The translations under genes and the position numbers were made by a program. Of a stretch of 19,857 nt of DNA, positions 1 through 5,037 are shown one piece after another. Origin of the DNA: Candidatus Taylorbacteria bacterium RIFCSPLOWO2_01_FULL_45_15b (lineage in GTDB: Bacteria > Patescibacteriota > Minisyncoccia > Phycocordibacterales > 01-FULL-45-15b). Position 1 is the first letter of the stretch. Every line of letters begins with the position of its first letter. The DNA lies in NCBI GenBank assembly GCA_001822655.1, contig MHRX01000008.1:1-19857 (forward strand), given 5' to 3'. The notes below the pieces were generated by a model, which worked only from the letters and a program-made list of their open reading frames with translations, was not told the origin of the DNA and did no database searches.

Positions 1-157
1 TGAGTATTCATCTGAAATTTCCATTGAAATTACAACTGATTTCGTCAGGATTCTCGATCCGATTCAAAAAAACGCACTGATAATCGAAAATCGTCGTGTC
101 GCAGATACGTTAAAGCAGATTTATAGAATGGTTGAAAAAAGTATTGAGAAGCATTGA
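1..157 (+). CDS. C-terminal end of a possible TrmB-like transcriptional regulator (partial)
   Basis: An open frame enters from the left edge (first full codon at position 2) and stops at TGA 155-157, giving the last 51 residues. The peptide has alternating strand-like and helix-like segments: SIEITTDFVRILD, then NALIIENRRVADTLKQIY. The pattern 'xIIENxxVAxTxxQIY' resembles the effector-domain end of TrmB-like or sugar-specific transcriptional regulators common in archaea and Patescibacteria, where a phrase close to 'IIENKxVAETxRxIF' ends the protein. Only the tail is visible, with no HTH in the window, so the assignment rests on one motif from memory. A minus-strand open frame over the same bases (45-302) has poorer composition and is taken as a shadow. 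Confidence 0.45.
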   Translation, partial: EYSSEISIEITTDFVRILDPIQKNALIIENRRVADTLKQIYRMVEKSIEKH

Positions 158-445
158 AAATACCGAACACATTTTGCAGTTTCTTTTTCACCCAAGTGAG
201 GAAATAATTGCCCGAAACATTACGGATCGCGTCGGCGCGAGCATAGGAATTTGCTCTCAAGCGAGTATCCGTGTTTCGGACAAATATCGACTGAACGACC
301 ACTTATCCACAGTTGTCCTTTACACCTCATCAAGGACACACTAATATTCATATCGGACAGGGATTAACAATCGAAGAAAAATAGAGGTAACCAAGGATGT
401 CCTTGAACTTTCTTCAATTCTTAATTTCACAAAAAGTTCTTTGAC

Positions 446-465
446 AGGTCTGCCCCGCCAGACTT
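446..465. repeat. Short REP-like hairpin
   Basis: AGGTCTG (446-452) and CAGACTT (459-465) pair around the loop CCCCGC. The core CTGCCCCGCC followed by GACT recurs in the clpP leader near 16490 (minus strand), and a related CCCGCCAGA core lies in the large palindrome at 9383-9444. This suggests a dispersed GC-rich palindromic repeat in an otherwise AT-rich intergenic region. Confidence 0.4.
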
Positions 466-612
466 GTGATCATATTAGTTCTCATTTTTTTTCAACGAAC
501 TTGCCTTTAATGTAACTTATTGATCACCTCTCGCGCGGCAAAAACCTTTTTCTCAAAGCCGCTCAATTTTGGGTTTTCTCCATAACCGCCCATTATAGCG
601 GCTTTCTCTTGC

Positions 613-646
613 CAAAAAATAAGAAGCGAAGCGACTATATTTTTTG
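613..646 (+). repeat. Orphan hairpin with the tRNA-array loop
   Basis: CAAAAAATA (613-621) pairs perfectly with TATTTTTTG (638-646) around a 16-nt loop, AGAAGCGAAGCGACTA (622-637). The same loop (AGGAGCGAAGCGACTA, also 16 nt) closes the first hairpin of the array after tRNA-Gly(UCC), but on a quite different, GC-rich stem. No tRNA is next to this copy. A nearby GCCGCAGCGACTA at about 762 resembles the start of the third hairpin region in the arrays, so this may be a decayed array unit. Confidence 0.6.
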
Positions 647-818
647 AGCACCCCGTATTTTCACACGCGGGAACTTAAATTGGGGACAAGTTTTCACCTC
701 ATTTTGTGTCAAAATCAAGAGTTTGTGCCCTCAAAATACCTTGGGATATCCAAAAATCTGCCGCAGCGACTAAGTTTCTTGTGCTTGACCAGTCTCCGAT
801 TGTATTAATCGCAACTCA

Positions 819-852
819 ATACTAAATACAAAATACTACATACTAAATACTA
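819..852. repeat. TACTAAATAC simple repeat
   Basis: Degenerate tandem copies of TACTAAATAC and ATACTACATA lie just beyond the stop codon of cca. Nearly the same string occurs at 18051-18083 directly upstream of rsmE. Both copies sit at a gene edge, so this is a dispersed AT-rich repeat rather than random A/T sequence. Confidence 0.5.
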
Positions 853-855
853 TTC

Positions 856-2355
856 TCATTTCACCCAATATTTCTTTCTAATTTCCTCGACAATTTTTTC
901 ATCCTCTTCCTCGCGCGCAAGTTTGGCTTTCTCGCCTATTTTTTTTAACTCATCAATTGGCAATTTAGCCAGCATATTGGCCCTATTTTCAAGATATTCT
1001 TTCGTATTTAATTCCGGATTTTCGAGCACTTCCTCAAGAAGCGCGTGCAAAATGTATCCGATTTCCCTCCCCGGTTTTAGTTCGCAAATACTCATAATAT
1101 CCGTGCCATTTATCTTGAGCATTCCCACCGTGAGCGGCGAGCGAAGCGCCTCTTCAATCATGGACTGGTACTTTCTAAGCCTATAAGGACTCTCTTTCGG
1201 CCTACCGGTGCCAATTCTGTCGCACATACGAACATTCATGAGATCCCACACGTTCTCCGGGCCAACATTTGTCGCAAGTCTTCTTACGGCGGAGAGCGTA
1301 ATAGTTTCCGTGTCAGAAAAGAACATGTGCCACCGCACGAGTCGGGTCACCTTGTCTATGATTTCATGTGAAAACTTTAATCTTTCTAGTATGACCCTTA
1401 CCTTACGTGCGCCAACAACATCGTGACCATAAAAGGTCCACTCACCTGTAGATGGGTTTTTCCGACGTGTTTCAGGCTTTGAAATATCGTGAAGTATTGC
1501 CGCAAGTCTTATATGGAGCGGCCATTTTTTGTCCGCAGAGTGTTGGAGTGTCTTTAATAAATGCTCCCAGACATCAAATGCATGAGCTTTGTTCTGCTCG
1601 ATACCAATCCCCTCCTCGAGCTCCGGTAGAATGTACTTTAGAATACCAAGCTTATGAGCCAATCTTAGTCCATCCGCAGGCATATCGGACATAAGGATTT
1701 TTACAAATTCATCGCGTATTCGCTCTGCGGAAATATGTCCGAGAAGATCTCCGTCAGCAATGAGTGCCGCTTCTGTATCTTTGTCCAATACAAATTTCAT
1801 CTCGGTTGCAATTCGAACAGCCCTCAATACTCTGAGGGCATCCTCCTTAAATCTCTCGTCTGCCTTCCCAACTGCTCGGATAATGCCCTTTGTGAGGTCT
1901 ATGGAGCCTCCATGGGGGTCAATAATGCTGAACTTGTGTGTTTCACCTGAAATCTTTTCAATGCTAAGCGCGATGGCGTTTATAGTGAAATCTCGTCTTT
2001 TTAAATCATCCTCGAGAGTTTTTGCGAAAGTAATTGTGTCAGGCCGCCTCTTATCGCTGTATTTTCCTTCAATCCTATAAGGTGTTACCTCTATAACTTT
2101 TAATGTTTCATCTGAAATATCCTCATTTACGATTCCTACGGTTCCGTAATCGTTTTCATAGAATGTATTAGCAAAAAGGCGCTCTATCTTTTCGGGTTGA
2201 GCATTTGTCGTGACATCCCAATCCTTTGGCTTTCTGCCGGAAAGGACGTCTCTAACACACCCACCGACCAAATAGGCCTCAAAACCGGCCTTTTTTAGCT
2301 CCTCCGGTACACGTGAAACTTCTTCTGGGATATTAATTGAAGGCTTTTTTTCCAC
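856..2355 (-). CDS. cca: CCA tRNA nucleotidyltransferase with HD domain
   Basis: A class II nucleotidyltransferase of 499 residues that adds or repairs the 3'-CCA of tRNAs. The sequence shows the head-domain signature LVGGCVRDVL at about 29-38, the catalytic DWD (Asp45/Asp47) in KPKDWDVTT, and the NTP-selection segment DLKRRDFTINAIAL (about 117-130). A bacterial HD domain follows with ILHDISKPETRR near residue 290. Length is normal for HD-containing bacterial or poly(A)-polymerase-like Cca. The start is GTG (2353-2355): a perfect TATAAT on the minus strand (2362-2367) lies 6 nt upstream and there is no Shine-Dalgarno, so the mRNA is probably leaderless. None of the four tRNAs in the window encodes CCA, so the enzyme is needed. 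The poly(A) polymerase alternative is less likely in this lineage. Confidence 0.95.
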   Translation of the reverse strand: MEKKPSINIPEEVSRVPEELKKAGFEAYLVGGCVRDVLSGRKPKDWDVTTNAQPEKIERLFANTFYENDYGTVGIVNEDISDETLKVIEVTPYRIEGKYSDKRRPDTITFAKTLEDDLKRRDFTINAIALSIEKISGETHKFSIIDPHGGSIDLTKGIIRAVGKADERFKEDALRVLRAVRIATEMKFVLDKDTEAALIADGDLLGHISAERIRDEFVKILMSDMPADGLRLAHKLGILKYILPELEEGIGIEQNKAHAFDVWEHLLKTLQHSADKKWPLHIRLAAILHDISKPETRRKNPSTGEWTFYGHDVVGARKVRVILERLKFSHEIIDKVTRLVRWHMFFSDTETITLSAVRRLATNVGPENVWDLMNVRMCDRIGTGRPKESPYRLRKYQSMIEEALRSPLTVGMLKINGTDIMSICELKPGREIGYILHALLEEVLENPELNTKEYLENRANMLAKLPIDELKKIGEKAKLAREEEDEKIVEEIRKKYWVK

Positions 2356-2361
2356 AGTCTA

Positions 2362-2367
2362 ATTATA
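2362..2367 (-). promoter_or_regulatory. -10 box of cca
   Basis: TATAAT on the minus strand, 6 nt before the GTG start, which puts transcription initiation at or next to the start codon. No clear -35 is seen. Confidence 0.6.
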
Positions 2368-2386
2368 ACCCGATAGTAAAAAAATA

Positions 2387-2420
2387 TATAATGAACGGTA
2401 TGATCGTCGTCTGTGCGAAT
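2387..2420 (+). promoter_or_regulatory. -10 box and operator half-site upstream of the first HTH/LAGLIDADG-like gene
   Basis: TATAAT at 2387-2392 is followed by GATCGTCGT (2402-2410) and GTGCGAA (2413-2419). These match the right half of the 34-bp palindrome at 12911-12944 (GATCGTCGT, two differing bases, GTGCGAA) in both sequence and spacing. The left arm is missing, so this is a half-site in the 5' leader of the gene at 2432. Confidence 0.5.
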
Positions 2421-2431
2421 TCGTATATGCC

Positions 2432-3115
2432 ATGAATCAAAAAAGTATTGAAATGGGACAGGCCCTTAAGTTAAGACGTGAAGGGCATACTTACAATGAG
2501 ATCGCTAGAGCATTGTTGGTATCAAAAAGCTCTTTGTCAGCATGGTTGAAAGACATGCCGCTAACTGAGAATGAAAAAAAAGTCTTGAAATGGCGAAAAG
2601 ATGCAAATATTACAAGAGGTAGAATAAGATCATCTGCAAATAATCGATTAAATCGACTTGAAAGAGAAAAGCAATTATTTATTGAGTCAAAAAGAGATTT
2701 TGACAATTATTTAGGCGATCCTCTTTTTTTCTGCGGAGTTTCACTATATTGGGCAGAGGGCGCGAAAAGAAGCTCAACTTTTCAGTTTATGAATTCTGAT
2801 AAAGACATGATCAGGTTAATGATGACATGGTGCAGAAAATTTATGCCTAGTCGAGTCGGAGATATTCGGCTTAGGCTTTACATTCATCAACCATATGCCC
2901 ACGAGAATTGCGAAGCATACTGGTCGAAAATTACTGAATTACCGCTTAGATTGTTTAGCAAAACAATCTATAAGCCTACATCTTCTGGCGTAAAGATGAG
3001 ACCCGCGTACAAGGGCTGCCTGCGAATTGAAATTAGACGCGGATTAGCCGTACTCAGAAAAATGCAATTCTGGAGAAATCTAATGCTTGATTATCTTTCG
3101 CGTAGGGTAGTATGA
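2432..3115 (+). CDS. HTH plus LAGLIDADG-like (homing-endonuclease-like) protein, copy 1
   Basis: A 227-residue protein. Residues about 8-42 form a resolvase-type helix-turn-helix (LKLRREGHTYNEIARALLVS, then KSSLSAWLK). A basic linker follows, then a core with GVSLYWAEGAKR (102-112), a single LAGLIDADG-like motif whose acidic residue would be Glu109, followed by FMNSDKDMIRLM and RLRLYIH. The gene at 7944-8648 is a homologue with the EG at exactly the same residue numbers (109-110). By family resemblance it is a DNA-binding protein of the LAGLIDADG/WhiA-like fold, but nuclease activity is inferred only. No Shine-Dalgarno is seen. The stop codon lies inside the -10 box of the tRNA-Arg promoter, 11 bp before the tRNA. 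Confidence 0.7.
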   Translation: MNQKSIEMGQALKLRREGHTYNEIARALLVSKSSLSAWLKDMPLTENEKKVLKWRKDANITRGRIRSSANNRLNRLEREKQLFIESKRDFDNYLGDPLFFCGVSLYWAEGAKRSSTFQFMNSDKDMIRLMMTWCRKFMPSRVGDIRLRLYIHQPYAHENCEAYWSKITELPLRLFSKTIYKPTSSGVKMRPAYKGCLRIEIRRGLAVLRKMQFWRNLMLDYLSRRVV

Positions 3116-3116
3116 T
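3087..3116 (+). promoter_or_regulatory. Promoter of the tRNA-Arg/tRNA-Gly cluster
   Basis: TTGATT (3087-3092), 18-bp spacer, TATGAT (3111-3116), with the tRNA starting at 3126. The whole promoter lies within the last nine codons of the upstream HTH/LAGLIDADG-like gene. Confidence 0.6.
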
Positions 3117-3125
3117 TAGCCAATT

Positions 3126-3198
3126 GCGCCCGTAGCTCAATGGATAGAGCATCTGCCTTCGGAGCAGAGGGTTGTGGGTTCGAGTCCTGCCGGGCGCG
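3126..3198 (+). tRNA. tRNA-Arg (anticodon UCG)
   Basis: A full cloverleaf can be drawn. The acceptor GCGCCCG pairs with CGGGCGC and the D stem is GCTC/GAGC. The anticodon stem TCTGC/GCAGA holds the loop CTTCGGA, giving anticodon TCG. The T stem GTGGG/CCTGC carries loop TTCGAGT and contains G-U pairs. Discriminator is G and the 3' CCA is not encoded. It lies 52 bp upstream of tRNA-Gly(GCC), probably co-transcribed. Unlike the other three tRNAs it is not followed by a 3'-end-derived repeat. Confidence 0.95.
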
Positions 3199-3250
3199 TC
3201 GGTACAATGCTGTGCATTTAAAGTAACGTTGAGTTTGATAAATTAATTTT

Positions 3251-3321
3251 GCGGGTATGGTTTAATGGTAGAACGACTGGTTGCCAATCAGTCGGCGGGA
3301 GTTCGATTCTCCCTACCCGCA
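3251..3321 (+). tRNA. tRNA-Gly (anticodon GCC)
   Basis: Acceptor GCGGGTA/TACCCGC, D stem GTTT/GAAC, anticodon stem ACTGG/TCAGT with loop TTGCCAA (anticodon GCC), T arm ending TTCGATTCTCCC, discriminator A, no encoded CCA. Its last 17 bases plus the next three form the 20-bp direct repeat GATTCTCCCTACCCGCATAA, which recurs twice more downstream at exact 175-bp intervals. Confidence 0.96.
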
Positions 3322-3479
3322 TAAAAAAGGAGCAAAGCGACTATTGTATACGGGTAGAGAAAGCCGCCTGCGCGGCTTTCGTGGAGAATCGAATACCGCA
3401 GCGATGTTTCGCTTACAAGCGAAACCGCGAGGGGAGGGCTGCGAGTTTTGCGAGTGTCGACGAGCAAAAACTTGTAGCC
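3305..3479 (+). repeat. tRNA-Gly(GCC)-derived array, unit A1 (175 bp)
   Basis: The unit starts with GATTCTCCCTACCCGCATAA, the 3' end of the tRNA. A loop with GCAAAGCGACTA is followed by CGGGTAGAGA (3351-3360), an inverted copy of the acceptor strand. A perfect hairpin AAAGCCGC-CTGC-GCGGCTTT (3360-3379) comes next, then GGAGAATCGAA (3383-3393), the exact complement of the T-loop/T-stem strand at 3302-3312. Two further hairpins follow: GTTTCGCT-TACA-AGCGAAAC (3406-3425), and a stem GGCT...TTTTGC/GCAAAA...AGCC with the 12-nt loop GAGTGTCGACGA (3452-3463). The unit ends exactly at the next direct repeat. Protein frames across it are by-products. Confidence 0.85.
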
Positions 3480-3654
3480 GATTCTCCCTACCCGCATAAT
3501 AACGAGCGAAGTGAGTATATTATGTGCGGTAGAGCAGGTGAACTGCTTCACTTGCGTGGAGAATCGAACAGCGGAGTCGTGTTTTTTCAGTAGAAAAAAC
3601 AGACGAGATGGTGCCTAATCCGGCCTGAGTGACGACAAGGGGCGAGGCGAAGGC
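3480..3654 (+). repeat. tRNA-Gly(GCC)-derived array, unit A2 (175 bp)
   Basis: It has the same length as A1 and the same order of parts, with diverged stems. Direct repeat GATTCTCCCTACCCGCATAA (3480-3499); loop with GCGAAGTGAGTA; hairpin CAGGTGAA-CTGC-TTCACTTG (3535-3554, one G-U pair); GGAGAATCGAAC (3558-3569); hairpin GTTTTTTC-AGTA-GAAAAAAC (3581-3600). A last stem has outer pair GCCT/AGGC and a loop beginning GAGTGACGACA. CTGC is identical to A1 and the GAGTnnCGAC loop is conserved, while all stems differ from A1 with compensating changes. Confidence 0.85.
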
Positions 3655-3674
3655 GATTCTCCCTACCCGCATAA
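3655..3674 (+). repeat. Terminal direct repeat closing the first array
   Basis: A third exact copy of GATTCTCCCTACCCGCATAA, 175 bp after the second. It closes the array like an attachment-site duplication. The sequence then becomes AT-rich and unrelated. Confidence 0.85.
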
Positions 3675-3745
3675 GAGACATTTGTCCATAACTGGCTTTT
3701 ACGCAAGACGCAAACTACGCAATATATGCCTTTTTTAACATAAGT

Positions 3746-3776
3746 TGTGGATAACTCTGTGCACATGTTGATAAAA
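3746..3776 (-). promoter_or_regulatory. Pair of DnaA-box-like sites upstream of yraN
   Basis: TGTGGATAA (3746-3754) is a perfect DnaA box (TTATCCACA on the minus strand). TGTTGATAA lies 12 bp further at about 3767-3775 in the same orientation, with one mismatch. They sit in an AT-rich 145-bp gap between the repeat array and yraN. A replication origin is not supported, since there is no dnaA, dnaN or box cluster. DnaA-responsive control of yraN or chance are alternatives. Confidence 0.35.
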
Positions 3777-3819
3777 GACACTATTATAAAACTTAACAAA
3801 TATATCGTAAAAGTTTCTT

Positions 3820-4230
3820 ATGAAACATATTTCACCCGAAACGCCGCCTCTCGAAAGGAAAATGGTTGGAAAAATTGGAGAGGATATAGCGTGCCGTTAT
3901 CTAAAAGAGAGAGGATATAGAATTATTAACCGAAATTATTCAAAAAAATGGGGAGAAATTGATGTCATATGCGAAAAAGAAGGGAAGCTGACTTTTGTTG
4001 AAGTAAAGACTGTTACACATGAAATCAATTCCTCTGCGGATCTTGGGTATAGAGCGGAAGAAAATATGCATCCGTGGAAGATAAAGCGACTTAGCAGGAC
4101 AATACAGTCATACTTGGCTGAAAAATATAGGGTAAATGAGCCCAATTGGGCATTGATGGGGCTTACCGTCCTACTCGATGTGGATAAGAAGACTGCGAAA
4201 GTGGAGATTCTGCGGGATCTTGTCCTATAG
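3820..4230 (+). CDS. yraN: YraN/UPF0102 family endonuclease-like protein
   Basis: A 136-residue UPF0102 protein with a PD-(D/E)XK nuclease fold. The N-terminal helix carries GKIGEDIACRYLKERGYRIINRNY (18-40). The catalytic-core motifs are GEIDVI (Glu46/Asp48) and FVEVKT (Glu61 and Lys63), matching the family signature. Length is slightly above the usual 115-125 because of extra residues in the middle and tail. The family role is unsettled: a Holliday-junction or DNA-processing nuclease has been suggested for homologues, and it is often near rnhB or trmD, which are not seen here. There is no Shine-Dalgarno before ATG. Confidence 0.92.
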   Translation: MKHISPETPPLERKMVGKIGEDIACRYLKERGYRIINRNYSKKWGEIDVICEKEGKLTFVEVKTVTHEINSSADLGYRAEENMHPWKIKRLSRTIQSYLAEKYRVNEPNWALMGLTVLLDVDKKTAKVEILRDLVL

Positions 4231-4238
4231 AAAACTCT

Positions 4239-4280
4239 TATAATTAGGTCTATTCATTTTCGAACTACCGAGTTCGAGAA
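4239..4280 (+). promoter_or_regulatory. -10 box and palindrome in the leader of the HNH gene
   Basis: TATAAT at 4239-4244 is followed at 4257-4280 by a hairpin TTTTCGAACT-ACCG-AGTTCGAGAA (one G-U pair), which lies between the -10 box and the ATG at 4296. It could be an operator or an RNA hairpin. There is no T-tract after it, so it is not a terminator for yraN. Confidence 0.5.
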
Positions 4281-4295
4281 TGCCAAACTAACTTA

Positions 4296-4696
4296 ATGAA
4301 GCTCTGCCGTTACTGCAAAATGTTATACCCCGAATCAGCTTTTGGGGTAGCATTAACAACTTCATCTAAAGTCTACAGAAGGCATAAGTGTCGTGACTGC
4401 TATAGAACAGCGAAATATAAACTTCATATGAATTATCGTGATCTTATAAACAATTACAAAAACAGTTTGGATGCTCTAAGTGCAACAATAAAGATTATAG
4501 GGTACTCGAGTTTCATCATTCAGGCAAAGATAAGGAATTTAACATCTCGGACAGGGCTTTTAAGCACATCGGATCGGTAAGACTGGAAAAAGAAATAAAA
4601 AAGTGCATACTGTTATGTGCTAACTGTCATAGAATTTTGCATTACCTCAAACGACAGGAAGTGTATATAAATAAACGGAGTGTGGTGCAACGGTAG
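4296..4696 (+). pseudogene. HNH endonuclease gene, frameshifted, running into tRNA-Pro
   Basis: The first frame encodes MKLCRYCKMLYPESAF and CRDCYRTAKYK (a zinc-finger-like pair of CxxC motifs) up to about 4470. The domain then continues in the -1 frame from TGC 4472: CSKCNN, LEFHHSGKDKEFNIS, EIKKCILLCANCHRILHY, ending at TAG 4694-4696. LEFHH plus LCANCHR is the classical HNH signature with CxxC zinc ligands, so the two halves belong together and one base appears lost near TTGGATGC (4467-4474). A sequencing error or recoding cannot be excluded; AAA AAC at 4458-4463 is only weakly slippery. The reading frame ends inside the D-loop of tRNA-Pro, so its last residues are encoded by the tRNA gene. 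Confidence 0.75.
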
Positions 4697-4746
4697 CATA
4701 TCTGCTTTGGGAGCAGACGATTCGAGTTCAAATCTCGGCACTCCGA
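4676..4746 (+). tRNA. tRNA-Pro (anticodon UGG)
   Basis: Acceptor CGGAGTG/CACTCCG, D stem GTGC/GCAT with loop AACGGTA, anticodon stem TCTGC/GCAGA with loop TTTGGGA (anticodon TGG), T stem TCGAG/CTCGG with loop TTCAAAT. Discriminator A, no encoded CCA. Its first 21 bases overlap the end of the HNH reading frame. TATATA/TATAAA (4664-4671) just upstream could be the -10, with no good -35. Confidence 0.95.
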
Positions 4747-4858
4747 TTGAATAAAGTGCAAGAAGTAGAGCCGAGATTTGAACTTGAATCGGGCGAGTCC
4801 CGCGCATCCACGGTTTTCCGCACATAAAAAGCAGTCGGATTCCATTTCGGCACTCCGA
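4725..4858 (+). repeat. tRNA-Pro-derived 3' repeat unit
   Basis: AGTTCAAATCTCGGC of the tRNA T arm (4725-4739) has a perfect 15-bp inverted copy at 4770-4784. The tRNA end TCGGCACTCCGA (4735-4746) is directly repeated at 4847-4858, a 112-bp period. In between, a segment reading GGGCGAGTCCCGCGCATCCA looks like the 3' end of another tRNA. The conserved loops of the tRNA-Gly arrays are not evident, so this is a related but shorter or reduced unit. Confidence 0.7.
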
Positions 4859-5001
4859 GAAGAAATATCCAGTGCGTGGAAATAGCGTATTTTCGCGCTT
4901 TGAAAAATGTTCTTATGGATGAAATGGGCGAAGTGGTTTACCGAACTTGGGTTGAGTGGGGACGGAGGGCGCGGAAATGCGTAGTTTTTGTCCCAAGGGC
5001 T

Positions 5002-5029
5002 TTGAATTGAGCTCTTTTTTTTGTATGAT
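5002..5029 (+). promoter_or_regulatory. Promoter of the Cys/His-rich membrane-anchored protein
   Basis: TTGAAT (5002-5007), 16-bp spacer, TATGAT (5024-5029), with the ATG at 5038. Transcription would begin within 1-2 nt of the start codon, so the mRNA is probably leaderless. Confidence 0.55.
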
Positions 5030-5037
5030 ATTGGAAC

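Larger units (their letters stand above)
158..855. other. Gene-poor interval with several small palindromes
   Basis: About 700 bp with no convincing gene on either strand. It holds a perfect DnaA-box-like 9-mer TTATCCACA (303-311). It also holds a 7-bp inverted repeat TGTCCTT/AAGGACA (314-320/332-338), a short palindrome CAAGGATGTCCTTG near 392-405, and a REP-like hairpin (446-465). Further right are an 8-bp inverted repeat AAAGCCGC/GCGGCTTT (555-562/598-605), the orphan GCGAAGCGACTA hairpin (613-646), and a TACTAAATAC-type simple repeat against the end of cca (819-852). A 28-codon minus-strand frame (507-593) begins at an ATG overlapping a TATAAT; it may be a gene remnant but is too short to call. 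Confidence 0.6.

Noticed and set aside
132..344. Plus-strand 70-codon ORF after the partial regulator
   Set aside because: It overlaps the end of the real frame, contains the palindromes and DnaA-box-like site, and shows no recognisable motif or ribosome binding site.
507..593. 28-codon minus-strand ORF (start MGGYGENPKLSGFEKK)
   Set aside because: It faintly resembles an alkyltransferase start and overlaps a TATAAT, but it is too short and its ATG lies inside the -10 box. It may be a gene remnant, not callable.
3249..3593. Open frames across tRNA-Gly(GCC) and its array (also 3281-3499, 3288-3551 and 8649-8927)
   Set aside because: They translate tRNA and stem-loop sequence, have no ribosome binding site, and their open length follows from the GC-rich repeats. 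The structural explanation fits every conserved position.
3305..3674. A CRISPR array
   Set aside because: The repeat is the tRNA 3' end and the 'spacers' are 155 bp, share structure and conserved loops with each other, and contain inverted copies of the repeat.
3746..3776. Chromosomal replication origin
   Set aside because: There are only two box-like sites, no dnaA or dnaN nearby, and no cluster of boxes with an unwinding region that could be supported.
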